Of a stretch of 64,000 nt of DNA, positions 20,640 through 30,860 are shown piece by piece. Position 1 is the first letter of the stretch, and each line of letters opens with the position of its first letter. The position numbers and the translations under genes are program-made. The notes under the pieces are model-generated. The model saw nothing but the letters and a program-made list of their open reading frames with translations, was not told the DNA's origin and did not search any database. The stretch is from Piliocolobus tephrosceles (lineage: Eukaryota > Chordata > Mammalia > Primates > Cercopithecidae), in contig NC_045437.1 of the NCBI RefSeq assembly GCF_002776525.5, positions 136,014,797 to 136,078,796 of the forward strand. The letters run 5' to 3'.

Positions 20640-20850
20640 ATTGAAGGCCTACAATGTATCTGGCACACACAACGCCTGTGCCTTCTCAGTTTTCTTATCT
20701 GAAGAATAGGGGTAATAAATGAACTGGCCCCATAAGTTTGTGAGGATAAAATGCAATAATGCCTGTAAAGCATTTAACATTGGCTCTAACACAAAAGAAT
20801 GCTCTAGAAATGGTTATTATTGGTGTTTACACATATATAATTTAATTTAG
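20640..20850 (+). mobile_element. MIR SINE
   Basis: CTGTGCCTTCTCAGTTTTCTT, GAATAGGGGTAATAAATG, TTTGTGAGGATAAAATGC and GTAAAGCATTTAACATTGGC are sense MIR words. Confidence 0.75.
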
Positions 20851-20859
20851 GAAATCAGT

Positions 20860-20955
20860 ATTATACCCATTTTTCTGTGTGAGAAATTTGAGGCTCAGAG
20901 AAATCAAAGTAACTTGCCTAAGGCTACTGAGCTAACTAGAGGAGGGTCTGAGATT
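20860..20955 (-). mobile_element. MIR SINE fragment
   Basis: ATACCCATTTTTCTGTGTGAG, GGCTCAGAGAAATCAAAGTAAC and TTGCCTAAGGCTACTGAGC are antisense MIR. The copy is cut by the following Alu. Confidence 0.75.
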
Positions 20956-20969
20956 AGAATCTAGGTCTG

Positions 20970-21183
20970 GGCAACATAGCCAGAGAAAAAGAAAAAAGAA
21001 AAAAATACAAAAAAGAAAAAAATAGCTGTGTGTGGTGGTGCACATCTGTAGTTTCAGCTACTTGGGAGGCTGAGGTGGGAGGACTGCTTGAGCCCAGGAG
21101 GTTGAGGCTGCTGTAAGCCAAGATTTTGTCATTGCGCTTCAACCTGGGAGCAGAGCAAGATCTCATCTCAAACAAACGAAAAG
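20970..21183 (+). mobile_element. 5'-truncated Alu with TSD
   Basis: Only the right arm and part of the left, with an expanded AAAAAG linker. The 13-base TSD GAATCTAGGTCTG is exact at 20957-20969 and 21184-21196, so truncation happened at integration. Confidence 0.93.
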
Positions 21184-21294
21184 GAATCTAGGTCTGTCCT
21201 GGGGCTGCCTCTTCACCCTTAAATACCATCTCACATGACCTCCTGAAAAGGAGTTGGTTTTTGGATTCCACAGACCAAGAACATTTAAAAATAC

Positions 21295-22195
21295 GCAGAT
21301 ATATTGGTTATCTATTGCTGCATAATGAATCACCCCAAAACCCAGTGGGCACAGATTCACTGGCTTCTCCACTGCAAGGTATCTCACAGGCGCTATTCAG
21401 GGTGTTGGCCACACAGGGTGGGGTCAGGGCTCACTTGTTACCAGTGAGTTCCTCCTGAAACTTTACATGCTGGGCTAGTAGCCTTCAGGTTCAACTGGGG
21501 AACCACCTGCTTCCAGCTTACCTGGCTGTTGGCAGGACTCAGTTTCTCCAGCGTTGTTGGACTGAGGCCCTCAGTACCCCTAGCTATTGGTCAGAGGCCA
21601 CCAGCTCCTTACTACATCATTGGCTGCCTTTCTTCTTCTTTTTTTTTTTTTTGTTCTTTTCTTTTTTTTGAGAGGGAGTTTTGCTCTGTCGCCCGGGCTG
21701 GAGTTCTATGGCTCGATCTCGGCTCACTGCAACCTCCACCTCCTGGGTTCAAGTGATTCTCCTGCCTCAGCCTCCCGAGTAGCTGGAATTACAGGCACCA
21801 GGCACCATGCCTGGGTAATTTTTGTATTTTCAGTAGAGACGGGGTTTCACCATGTTGGCCAGGCTGGTCTCAAACCCTGACCTCGTGATCCGCCTGCTTT
21901 GGCCTCCCAAAGTGCTAGATTACAGGTGTGAGCCACTGCTCCCAGCCTGGCTGCTTTTTCAGTGTGGCAGTTTGTTTCATCAAACTGTGCAAGCCAAGAA
22001 GAGCGAGAGTCACCTGGCAAGATGGAAGTCACAGTCATTGCTAATCTAATCACAGAAGTCATTATTGCGACATTCTATTTCTTAGAAGCAACTCACCAGC
22101 CCCAGCCACTCTTGAGGGGAGGGGATCACACAAAGGCTTGAATATCAGGAGAAGGGGACCACAGGAGGCCATTCTAGGGCCTTCCTATCACACTG
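21295..22195 (+). mobile_element. Old interspersed repeat, probably LTR, split by Alu
   Basis: Pieces at 21295-21632 and 21948-22195. Starts TTGGTTATCTATTGCTGCAT and ends GGCCATTCTAGGGCCTTCC, a mammalian repeat pattern I recognise without a certain name. GAGGGGAGGGGATCACACAA lies near the 3' end. Confidence 0.5.
21633..21947 (-). mobile_element. Alu
   Basis: Full-length antisense copy. Target words TGGCTGCCTTT (21621) and TGGCTGCTTTT (21948) flank it. Confidence 0.95.
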
Positions 22196-22231
22196 GAGTT
22201 GCCTGTCAACTTTTAATTTTGCTAAATAACA

Positions 22232-22540
22232 TTTATTTACTTATCTATTTATTTATTTGTTTGAGACAGAGTCAAACTCCGTAACCCAGGCTTGAGTGCA
22301 GTGGCACAATCTCACATCGGCTCACTGCAACCTCTGCCTCCCGGGTTCAAGCGATTCCCTTGCTTCAGGTTTCCGAGTAGCTGGGACTACAGGTGAGCAC
22401 CAGCACGCCCAGCAAATTTTTGTATTTTCAGTAGAGATGGGGCTTCACTATGTTGGCCAGGCTGGTCACCAGGCCACAGGTGATCTGCCCACCTCCCGAA
22501 GTGCTAGGATTACGGGGGGTGTGAGCCACTGCGCCTGGCT
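22232..22540 (-). mobile_element. Alu
   Basis: Antisense copy with a (TTTA)n tail side and a short deletion near GGTCACCAGGCCACAGG. Confidence 0.93.
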
Positions 22541-22591
22541 GATCCACCGCACCCAGGAACCCAAGAACATTTAGTAAATCAACTCCCAGCC

Positions 22592-22737
22592 AGGCGCAGT
22601 GGCCCAGGGCTGTAATCCCAGTACTTTGGGAGGCCGAGGCTGGAGGATTGCTTGAGCCCAGGAGTTTGAGACCGGTCTGGACAACACAGGGAAACCCGGT
22701 CTCAATTCAAAATAAATAAATAAATAAGAAAAAAGAA
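22592..22737 (+). mobile_element. Alu left monomer
   Basis: A single monomer ending in (AAAT)n. TSD AACTCCCAGCC is exact at 22581-22591 and 22738-22748, so it integrated as a monomer. Confidence 0.93.
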
Positions 22738-22748
22738 AACTCCCAGCC

Positions 22749-23329
22749 CTGGTTACTCTCATTTCATAAAAGAAACGGACATTTTAACAACTAGATACAA
22801 AGAGAAAGTTTCAGAATAAAGACTAGTCCCTTGTGGTTGAGTAAATGCAGCTCTATGAGAAGCTTCCACATTGCTCTGAGATTTCTCACCCTGCAGCATT
22901 CTGGTGCCATGACTAGCCCTGGGAACCGCCAGGGGCCTACACACCCGCCAGAGGAAAGAGAGAGGAGGACATGGGCGGGACCTGCCTGAGACCACACAGT
23001 ACCAAGCACTTCAAAAACACGGTTGGCTGAATGAATAGTAAATGAACCTCATGTAGAAGTGTCTTATTTATCTTCAGCTTCTAGAGGAGGAAAACGGGCC
23101 CCGTAAGGCTAAATGGCGGGTCTCAAACTTTTAGGGATGGAAAGGGGATTAACATTTGCAGGGTGCTTTGCCAGCCACCACAGCCCCAGTGCCATTTTAG
23201 ACCCTGCAAACAAGTTCTGAGAGGGCAAGCAACCTGCTGAGGGGGACTCATGCGGCTGTGGGAAAAGGGACCTGCGGTGGTTCAGGAAAGCAGCCTGAAG
23301 TGACCGAGCCTGGACGCGCCAGACACAGT
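22749..23329. other. Single-copy spacer, partly MIR-like
   Basis: Mostly unique. GCAGGGTGCTTTGCCAGCC to AACCTGCTGAGGGGG (about 23155-23240) weakly resembles an antisense MIR. No exon called. Confidence 0.4.
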
Positions 23330-23770
23330 GTGGGAAGAGTGCCATTCAATCTTCCGCGTAACCCTGGCGGGGCGGGCTAAGAAGCGCTTACCCAAGCGCA
23401 GGGGAGGGTAGCTGAGCACAGCGTCGGGAGCTTGTGAGGTCATCGGCTGGGATGAGGTCCATCTAAGGTTTAAGAGCGCGGTCGTCTGAGGCTAAAGTCC
23501 AGCTCTTTATCTCTGCCGCCGGGGATCCTGGGGCGCAGTTTAAAGGAGAGGGTGGCTAGGGTCACGTGGCCGATTACTCCAAAAGAAGTCAACCCCAGGC
23601 GGGCAGTTACGACGCTCATGCTCCTTAGTGGTCTTCATTTCTGTAGTGAGGGGCCGGAGGCGACGGTGCAGCAGGCGGGAGCCAGGGTAAACTTTACCCA
23701 GGTGGCCCCAGCGCGAAGGCAGCGAGGCCCTACAGCAAATGGCCAAGGCCGCCTAAGACGCAAACCTGCT
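23330..23770. promoter_or_regulatory. CpG-rich, promoter-like block
   Basis: CpG dinucleotides are dense here compared with flanking DNA (CTTCCGCGTAACC, GGCGGGGCGGGC, AGAGCGCGGTCGTC, GGAGGCGACGG). It contains a GTCACGTGG E-box (23561-23569) of the USF/MITF-TFE type and GC-box-like GGCGGGGCGGG. No TATA-plus-ATG arrangement is convincing, and either strand could be transcribed. The frame open from 23552 continues into Alu sequence, so I do not call it a gene. A decent 3' splice site on the plus strand, CCTTCCTCTTTGCTGCAG, ends at about 23792. Confidence 0.5.
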
Positions 23771-23870
23771 CCCCCTTCCTCTTTGCTGCAGGTCAAACCT
23801 GCCCCATTCTTCCAGTTCCTCCTCAGCCCGGGCCTCCGGGAGCCCTCTGCTGGAAGAGATGTGCTTTCTT

Positions 23871-24014
23871 TTTTTAGTTTCTTGAGTTTTTTAGACGAGG
23901 TCTCGCTCTTCTGCCGCCCAGGTTGGAGTGCAGCGGCGCAAACACGGCTCACTGCAGCCTCCAACTCCTGGGCTCCAGCAATCCTCCCGCCTGGGACCAC
24001 AGGCGCGCGCCATG
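23871..24014 (-). mobile_element. Old Alu fragment
   Basis: Antisense right-arm fragment in the CpG-rich block. It keeps several CpGs (GCAGCGGCGCAAACACGG, GGCGCGCGCC), unusual for an old copy and consistent with an unmethylated location. Confidence 0.8.
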
Positions 24015-24200
24015 GTGCCTTGGGCCAGTGTGCGCTTTCTTACTTTGCCTCTTTCATCGCATACTTGGTTGTTCACCGGCGACTTCCCTTTCCGAGGAGC
24101 CCACGGTGGCGGGGCTTCTCTCTGCAACGACCACCGACCCCGAGGAGAGCGCTTGATCAAGGACATCACGGGTACGAAATGACCAAATTTGTTCAGTATT
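24015..24200. other. CpG-rich flank
   Basis: Continuation of the CpG-rich region (TTCACCGGCGACTTCCC, CCCACGGTGGCGGGG, CGACCACCGACCCCGAGG). No known exon recognised. Confidence 0.4.
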
Positions 24201-24398
24201 AACTGTATCTAGGAGTATCCTACTCTCAATTAACCCACATGCAAAATCCTGAGGCGGAAGCTACCTTCATCCCTGTTTACAAAACAAAACAAAACAAAAA
24301 CCCAGGAACCAAAAGATTGAGCAAGGTGTCCAAACCACACAGTTGGTATTTGGTGCCACGTTGGAAGGAGGAAAGGCCACAATTAAAAATCGTTATTC

Positions 24399-24690
24399 CG
24401 GCCGGGTGTAATCCCACACACCTGTAACCCTAGCACTTTGGGAGGCCGAGGCGGGCGGATCCTGTAAGGTAGGGAGTTCGAGACCAGCCTGACCAACATG
24501 GTGAAACCCCGTTTCTACTAAAAATACTAAAATTAGCTGGGCATGGTGGTCCATGCTAGTAATCCCAGCTACTCGGGAGGCTGAGGCAGAAGTGCTAGAA
24601 CGCAGGAGGTGGAGGTTCCGCTGGTGAGCCAAGATTGCACCATTGCACCCAACCTGGGCAACAAGAGCGAAACTCCATCTAAAAAGAAAA
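24399..24690 (+). mobile_element. Alu in MIR
   Basis: Full-length copy. TSD AAAAATCGTTATTCC (24385-24399) and AAAAATTGTTATTCC (about 24689-24703). Confidence 0.95.
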
Positions 24691-24694
24691 AAAA

Positions 24695-25190
24695 TTGTTA
24701 TTCCTGCGTGCAAGGCATTGTGCTAACACTTTTCTTTTTTTCTTTATTTTTATTTTTTGGAACGAAGTTTCGCTCTTGTTGCCCAGGCTGGAGTGCAATG
24801 GCACGATCTCAGCTCACTGCAACCTCTGCCTCCCAGGTTCAAGCGATTCTCCTGCCTCAGCCGCCCGAGTAGCTGGGATTACAGGCGTCCGCCACCATGC
24901 CCAGCTAATTTTTGTGTATTTGGTAGAGACGGGGTTTCACCATGTTGACCAGGCTGGTCTTGAATTTCTGACCTCAGGTAATCCACCTGCCTCGGCCTCC
25001 CAAAGTGCTGGGATTACAGGCGTGAGCAACCATGACCCGCTTGTGCTAACACTTTTCTAGGCATTATCTCACTTAATTATCAGCAGAGGGTGATCACTAT
25101 TAGCTCTTTAGAGGAAGCTTCGAGAGGTTGACAGGCCTGCCCAGGCTTGTTAGCTGGAGTGTGGATGGACCCACAGCCGACCCTCCTCAG
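24695..25190 (-). mobile_element. MIR SINE split by Alu
   Basis: MIR at 24695-24735 (GCAAGGCATTGTGCTAACAC) and 25059-25190 (AGGCATTATCTCACTTAATT, then GAGAGGTTGACAGGCCTGCC). Confidence 0.75.
24736..25040 (-). mobile_element. Alu with perfect 18-base TSD
   Basis: Antisense full-length copy. TTGTGCTAACACTTTTCT is exact at 24718-24735 and 25041-25058. Confidence 0.97.
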
Positions 25191-25269
25191 CAGAGCACTC
25201 CACTACCTGCAAAACTGTGGACAGATATCTGTGATTCTGACATTGATTGGGAGTTGGGGTCCAGCTTTT

Positions 25270-25312
25270 CTTTTCTTTTCCCTCCCTCCCTCCCTCCCTT
25301 CCTTCCTTCCAT
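25270..25312. repeat. Polypyrimidine (CCCT/CTTC)n
   Basis: CCCTCCCTCCC followed by CTTCCTTCC directly ahead of an Alu T tract. Confidence 0.9.
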
Positions 25313-25605
25313 TTTTTCTTTGAGATGTAGTTTCACTCTTGTTGCCCAGGCTGGAGTGCAGTGGACAGCAATCTTGGCTCACTGCAGCCTCCATCTCCCC
25401 ACCTCAAGTGATTCTCCTGCCTCAACCTCCTGAGTAGCTGGGACTACAGGCGACCATCACCACACCTGACTAATTTTTTGTATTTTTGGTAGAGACAGGG
25501 TTTCACCATGTTGTCCAGGCTGGTCTCGAACTCCCGACCTCAGGTGATCCACCTGCCTCGGCCTCCCAAAGTTCTGGGATTACAGGCATGAGCCACCGTG
25601 GCCTG
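25313..25605 (-). mobile_element. Alu
   Basis: Full-length antisense copy. Partial flanking words GGGGTCCAGCTTTT and GGGGTTTGGCTTTT may be a decayed TSD. Confidence 0.94.
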
Positions 25606-25689
25606 CCTGGGGTTTGGCTTTTTAAATCTCAGTAGGTTGGGTTTTTTTTTTTTTTTTTTTTTTTTGTCCCTTTGATGTGCTGTGAGTTG

Positions 25690-25925
25690 AGGATGTAGGC
25701 ACTTGACTCAGTCAGCCTGATTTAGGACCCTGGCAGTGCCACATTCTGGCTGTGGGTTGAGTGAAAGGTCACTCAGCCTCTTTCAGGCTCAGTTTCCTCA
25801 TCTGCAAAATAGGAGTAGCACCTGCCTCATAGGGCCTGTGAGAGAAATGCGTGGAGGCATTTAGTGCTGAGCCTGGCTACTAGCAAAAGCTAAAAATATG
25901 TAATTGTTGCTCTTAATTATTCTTA
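25690..25925 (+). mobile_element. MIR SINE
   Basis: A long sense MIR: ATTCTGGCTGTGGGTTGAG, CTCAGTTTCCTCATCTGCAA, CTGCCTCATAGGGCCTGTGAG. Confidence 0.85.
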
Positions 25926-25934
25926 CAGCCTATA

Positions 25935-26110
25935 AAACAGCTTTGTGTGCATATTTGATTTGATTCTCACAATAGCATTGAGGGGATGTACAGGGGTGGA
26001 CTTATCTCTGTTTCTTTTTAACACAAAGTGACCGAAGTTCAGAGAGGATGAGAGGCCTGGTCTAAGTCATAGGGCCATAACCTCAAGTTCAGGGAAGCCG
26101 GTTCCTCTCA
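25935..26110 (-). mobile_element. MIR SINE
   Basis: TGATTCTCACAATAGCATTGAGG, then AAGTTCAGAGAGGATGAGAGGCC and GTCTAAGTCATAGGGCC. It lies back-to-back with the sense MIR upstream. Confidence 0.7.
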
Positions 26111-26129
26111 CCCCTACATTCTCTGAAAT

Positions 26130-26620
26130 ACTGTCCAAGGGAAATATAAAGGCAATCACAAATGTAATTTAAAATATTCTAATAACCACATTAGGAATCA
26201 TAAAAGCAAACAGATGAAAGTAATTTTAATACGATATTTAATCTACTATATAAAAATATTACATTTTAACATGTAATCAATATAAAATCATTACTAAGCT
26301 ATTTTACCTCCTTTTCTTTGGAACCAAATCGTTGAAATCTGGTTTGTATTTTGTACTTACAACACATCTCAGTTGGGCACTAAATGTTCGCTAGAAACAC
26401 CTGATCAGTATTTATATGATAAAAGTTACATTTGAAAAATACCTTCACATACCCAAGTTGTTCCAAGCATACTTAAAAGTTTTCCAATAACTGAATCAAG
26501 TATAAGTTTGTAAATTTAAATGTAAATTAAATTACGTGTAACATTCAGTTCCTTGGTTGTACTGCCACATTTCAAATCCTTGGCTACCATATTGGACAGC
26601 ACACATGTAGAATATTTCTA
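26130..26620. other. AT-rich, probably decayed repeat
   Basis: Low-GC block with GGCTACCATATTGGACAGCAC, a phrase I know from a mammalian repeat whose name I cannot give. No coding signal. Confidence 0.4.
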
Positions 26621-27110
26621 TTATTGCAGAAGTTTCTCTTTGTTTTAGCATACTGCCTCGTTTCCGTCATTCCCTGTGTAAATTAGTATCAAGACAGAAT
26701 TATTGGATAAAAAAAGGAAGGTGGCTTTCAGAATACTGAAAGTTGATTTTAAAGAATAAGATAAAAGTAGAAATAGTGTATTTACAATCATATTTCATGG
26801 AGAAACTTATAAGGATACCCAGGCATGTCAGGAAAAAACAGAATTCTCACTATTATTGCTTCTACCCAACATTATACTGGAGGTCCTAGCTAATGTAATG
26901 AAACAAGAAAAAGAAAAAAAGTGTAACTCTTTGAAAGGAAGATAGAAAATTCTATTTGTCAATGATAGGATTAGGGGTCTTAAAAACACAAGAGAATTAA
27001 TGACACAAACCTTTAAAACCAATTAGAGATTTCAGCAAGTGCTAAGCTATGAGCTCAACATGGAAAAAACCAATAGCTTTGTTGAAATCCAGCAATAATA
27101 ATTAATCATA

Positions 27111-27247
27111 GTCCAGGTAGAGTGGTTCATGCTTATAATCCCAACATTTTGGGAAGCTAAGGCAAGAGGATCGCTTGAGGCCAGGAGTTTGGGACCAGCC
27201 TTGTCAATACAGCAAGACCCTGTCTCTAATTTAAAAAAAAAAAAAAA
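27111..27247 (+). mobile_element. Alu monomer
   Basis: A diverged single left monomer with a 15-A tail. Confidence 0.88.
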
Positions 27248-27402
27248 TCATTCCTAAATATATAGTATGGAAAGAAAAAAAAACATATTGACAAAAGCAA
27301 AGCAAAACCAAACATACAACATCTAGAAATCCTCCAACCAAAAAACATCTTTCTGAAGGCATTTATGAAACTTTACTGAAAAAGTTAATTAAGATCTGAA
27401 TT

Positions 27403-27686
27403 GGCCAGGCATGGTGGCTCACATCTGTAATCTCAGCACTTTGGGAGGCTGAGGCAGGCAGATCACCTGAGGTCAGGAGTTCGAGACCAGCCTGACCAAC
27501 ATGGAGAAACCCTGTCTCTACTAAAAATACAAAAAAATGACCTGGCGTGGTGGCACATGCCTGTAATCCCAGCTACTTGGGAGGCTGAGGCAGGAGAATT
27601 GCTTGAATCTGGGAGGCAGAGGTTTTGGTGAGCTGAGATTGAGCCATTACACTTCAGCCTGGGCAACAAGAGTGAAACTTCATCTC

Positions 27687-27722
<36 letters not shown>
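27403..27722 (+). mobile_element. Alu
   Basis: Full-length copy with an (AAAAG)n tail. Target words AAGATCTGAA before and AAGATCTAA after. Confidence 0.95.
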
Positions 27723-27723
<1 letters not shown>

Positions 27724-27731
27724 AGATCTAA

Positions 27732-28048
27732 GGCTGGGTGTGGTGACTCACGCCTATAATCCCAGCACTTTGGGAGACCGAGGTAGGCGGATCAAGAGGT
27801 TAGGAGTTCGAGACCAGCCTGACCAACATGGTGAAATTCCATCTCTACTAAACACACACACACACACACACAGACAAATTAGCTGGGAGTGGTGGCGTGC
27901 GCCTGTAATCCCAGCTACTCAGGAAGCTGAGGCAGGAGAATCATTTGCATCCGGAGGCAGAGGTTGCAGTGAGCCAAGATCGCACCACTGCATTCCAACC
28001 TGGGCGACAGAGCAAGACTGTCTCAAAAAAAAAAAAAAAAAAAAAAAA
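27732..28048 (+). mobile_element. Alu with (CA)n in the linker
   Basis: The middle A-rich linker holds a CA dinucleotide array at 27851-27872. The A tail is about 23 long. Confidence 0.95.
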
Positions 28049-28100
28049 TCCGAATGATGGCAAGATATATCATGATCACGAGCAAAAGATGTCAGTTCTC

Positions 28101-28406
28101 AGTTGGGCGTGGTGGCTCACACCTATAATCCCACCTATAATCTCCTTTGGGAGGCTGAGGTGGATGGATCACCTGAGGTCAGGAGTTTGAAACCAGTGTG
28201 GCCAACATGGTGAAACCCTACCTCTACTAAAAATACAAAATCAGCTGGCTGTGGTGGCACACGCCTGTAATCCCAGCTACTAGGGAGGCTGAGGCGAGAG
28301 AATCGCTTGAACCTGGGAGGCGGAGGTTGCAGTGAACCGAGATTGCGTCATTGCAGTCCAGCCTGGACGACAAGATCTAAACTCCATCTGAAAAAGAAAA
28401 GAAAAA
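28101..28406 (+). mobile_element. Alu
   Basis: Full-length copy. TSD AAAAGATGTCAGTTCTC (28084-28100) and AAAAGATATCAGTTCTC (28407-28423). Confidence 0.96.
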
Positions 28407-28654
28407 AAAAGATATCAGTTCTCCCCAGTTTAATCTGTAAGTACAAAGCAATCCAATCAAACATCACCAAAATCTTTTGCAAAATTTAATACACTTATTC
28501 TAGAGTCACATGGGAGAGCAAGGATAGGAAATTTATGAAACTAGAAGATTTAGGAGGGGCACTTCTATCAAATAACAAGACTTAGTATAAAGGCTTATTT
28601 TATATAATTAAAAGAATATTGTGTCGCAAATACATGTTAGGAAAGAGCAAGCCA

Positions 28655-28951
28655 GGCCAGGCGTGGTGGCTCACGCCTGTAACACTAGCACTTTGGGAGG
28701 CTGAGGTAGGAGGATCACTTGAGGCCAGGGGTTCCAGACCAGCCTGGCCAACATGGTGAAGCCCCGTCTCTTCTAAAAATACAAAAATTATCTGGGTATG
28801 GTGGTTCACGCCTGTAATCCCAGCTACTTGGGAGCCTGAGGCAGGATAATCACTTGAACCCGTGAGGTGGAGGTTGCGGTGAACCGAGATCACACCATTG
28901 CTCTCCAGCCTGGGCAATAAAGGGAAACTCCGTCTCAAAAAAAAAAAAAAA
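28655..28951 (+). mobile_element. Alu, left half of inverted pair
   Basis: Full-length sense copy ending in about 15 A at 28937-28951. Only GAGAGC separates it from the T tract of the next, opposite Alu. Confidence 0.96.
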
Positions 28952-28957
28952 GAGAGC

Positions 28958-29260
28958 TTTTTCTTTTCTTTTCTTTTCTTTTTTTTTGAGACAGAGTCTC
29001 GCTCTGTTGCCCAGGCTGGAGTGCAGTGGCACAATCTCGGCTCACTGCAAGCTCCGCCTCCTGGTTTCACGCCATTCTCCTCCCGAGTAGCTGGGACTGC
29101 AGGCGCCTGCCACCACGCCCGGCTAATTTTTTGTATTTTTAGTAGAGACGGGGTTTCACCGTGTTAGCCAGGATGGTCTCGATCTCCTGACCTCGTGATC
29201 TGCCCGCCTTGGCCTCCCAAAGTGCTGGGATTACAGGCGTAAGCCACTGCGCCCAGCCTG
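28958..29260 (-). mobile_element. AluY-like, right half of inverted pair
   Basis: Antisense copy with GCAAGCTCCGCCTCC, GTGTTAGCCAGGATGG and GACCTCGTGATC, as in AluY. Flanks AGAGAGCTTTTT and AAGATAGCTTTTT suggest its TSD. Confidence 0.96.
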
Positions 29261-29313
29261 TGAAAGATAGCTTTTTATACCTAACAGACTGGCAGAAATT
29301 AAAAATGACCATT

Positions 29314-29461
29314 CTGGCTGGGCATGGTAGACCACACCTGTAATCCTAGCACTTTGGGAGGCCAACGTAGGAGGACCATTTGAGCTCAGGAGTGAGACCA
29401 GCCTGGGCAACATAGCGAGACCCCATCTCTATTCTTTAAAAAAAAAAAAAAAAAAAGGAAG
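29314..29461 (+). mobile_element. Alu monomer with TSD
   Basis: A single left monomer with an 18-A tail. TSD AAAAATGACCATTC (29300-29313) and AAAAATGACAATTC (29462-29475). Confidence 0.92.
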
Positions 29462-29740
29462 AAAAATGACAATTCCCAGTGTTTGTGAGTAAGTGGAAAA
29501 ACAGATGCTCTATACATTGCTTGGAGGGAGGTGTAGGGAGTGGGTTAAACTTGCCTGGGCAGCAATTTAGCAATGTGTATCCAAATTTAACGTGCTATGG
29601 CACCTAGAGGTTGTCTCCTCTTCAACCTAGAGGTTGCCCTTTGAGAATTTATCCTTATGTAATGAAAGATGTTCATGACAATATTGTTTATAAGAAAATA
29701 TTGGAAGCTGCTTAAACATCCATCAATAAAAGATTGGTTA

Positions 29741-29790
29741 GCCGGGCGCGGGGGCTCATGCCTGTCATCTCAGCACTTTGGAAAGCTGGG
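29741..29790 (+). mobile_element. Alu 5' stub
   Basis: Only the first 50 or so bases of an Alu (GCCGGGCGCGGGGGCTC to GCACTTTGG) before the purine tract. Confidence 0.85.
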
Positions 29791-29975
29791 AGGGAGAAGG
29801 GAAAGAAGGAAGGAGGGAAGAGGAGGGAAGGAAGAAGGAGGGAGGGAGGAGAAAGAAGGAAGGAAGGAAGGAGGAAGGGAGGGAAGGAGAAAAAGAAAGA
29901 AAGACAAGTAATAAAGCAAGGTAAAGAATAAAGGGAGGGAGGAAGAGCAGGAGGGTGGGAGGGAAAAGGAAAATA
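29790..29975. repeat. Purine tract (GGAA/GAGG)n
   Basis: Nearly pure purine strand made of GGAA, GGGA and GAAA units, about 185 bases, with a short non-purine break near 29906-29911. Confidence 0.95.
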
Positions 29976-30164
29976 AAGGTATCTTAAACTTCCTCCTTTA
30001 AAATGTTTTAAAGCTCCCTCGATGTCCACTAGGAGGAGACAAAGAAACGCGGACCAGAAGAGTCAAAATACGCTTTATTCTTTTCGCTGGGTGGCTCATC
30101 AATGACGCCGTGGCCTTCCCGACGCCCCATCACCTTCTGCTTTCCTCCTCCCGCCACGCCAGCA
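29976..30164. other. Single-copy block with a minus-strand poly(A) signal
   Basis: On the minus strand AATAAA lies at 30074-30079, followed by T/GT-rich sequence (CTTCTGGTCCGCGTTTCTTTG), a plausible 3' end. A minus-strand frame with stop at 30029-30031 and another ending just before AATAAA are both open through this block. No product recognised. Confidence 0.35.
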
Positions 30165-30472
30165 TTTTTTAAAATTCTTTTTATTTTTTGAGACGAAATC
30201 TCGCTCTGTCGCCCAGGCTGGAGTGCAACGGTGCCATCTGGGCTCACTGCAACCTCTACCTCGTGGGTTCAAGCAATTCTCCTGTCTCAGCCTCCCGAGT
30301 AGCCAGGAACACAGGCGCCCACCACCATGCCCGGCTATTTTTGTATTTTTTAAGTAGAAACAGGGTTTCACCATGTTGGCCAGGCTGGTCTCGAACTCCA
30401 AACCTCAGGTTATCCACCCTCCCCGGCCTCCCAAAGTTCTGGGATTATAGGCATGAGCAACCGCACCCGGCC
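30165..30472 (-). mobile_element. Alu
   Basis: Full-length antisense copy. CACGCCAGC occurs just before (about 30155) and just after (30473), fitting a TSD. Confidence 0.95.
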
Positions 30473-30860
30473 CACGCCAGCTTTTAACATACCCGTCTGT
30501 TTCGCAGGACTCGGGGCCGCGAGCCTTCAGGCGGCACTCTCCCGCAATGCCCACACTCCAGGCGCCGGGAAGGGCCGCGGGACCTTGGCAACTGCGTGGT
30601 CCAAGGCGACTCCTGGTGGTGCTAGGACTCCTACAGGAGCCTAGCCTCCAGAAGCACGACCTCTGTCTCCAGGGTGTTAGGCTCCGGCCTACCACCCCAA
30701 CCTGGAGGGAGCTGTCAGCGCCCAGCTCACTCCCACCTGTGCAGGTGGCGCCAGCCCGAGGCAGCTATAAGGTCACTGGTGGTCTTGATGTACCAAACAC
30801 ACCGGCTGGGAGAAATTCCCCCACTCTCCCGGGTCCCCCAAAGTGGATCTGCCAGAACAG
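30473..30860. promoter_or_regulatory. Second CpG-rich block
   Basis: Dense CpG (ACTCGGGGCCGCGAGCC, GGCGCCGGGAAGGGCCGCGGG). It has an RFX half-site CCTTGGCAAC (30593-30602). A good plus-strand 3' splice site CCCGTCTGTTTCGCAG ends at 30507, and the frame after it stays open to TGA at about 30923. On the other strand GACGG|GTATGT is a fair 5' splice site. These two readings conflict, so no gene is called, but the block is a candidate promoter or exon. Confidence 0.45.

Larger units (their letters stand above)
26780..29740 (+). mobile_element. Old L1 ORF2 remnant, broken by seven Alus
   Basis: L1 pieces at 26780-27110, 27248-27402, 28049-28100, 28407-28654, 29264-29313 and 29462-29740. Key words in order: ACTGGAGGTCCTAGCTAATG (reverse-transcriptase region), CCAGTTTAATCTGTAAGTACAAAGCAATCC, TATCAAATAACAAGACTTAGTATAAAG, and near the end TTTATCCTTATGTAATGAAAG and AACATCCATCAATAAAAGATTGG. 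Frames are destroyed by many stops and shifts. Confidence 0.8.

Noticed and set aside
23552..24202. 216-codon frame in the CpG-rich block
   Set aside because: It starts within promoter-like sequence, runs through an antisense Alu fragment and shows no domain. The CpG block itself is kept as a regulatory call.
25638..25666. Long T run as an Alu tail
   Set aside because: No Alu body follows it; treated as an isolated homopolymer.
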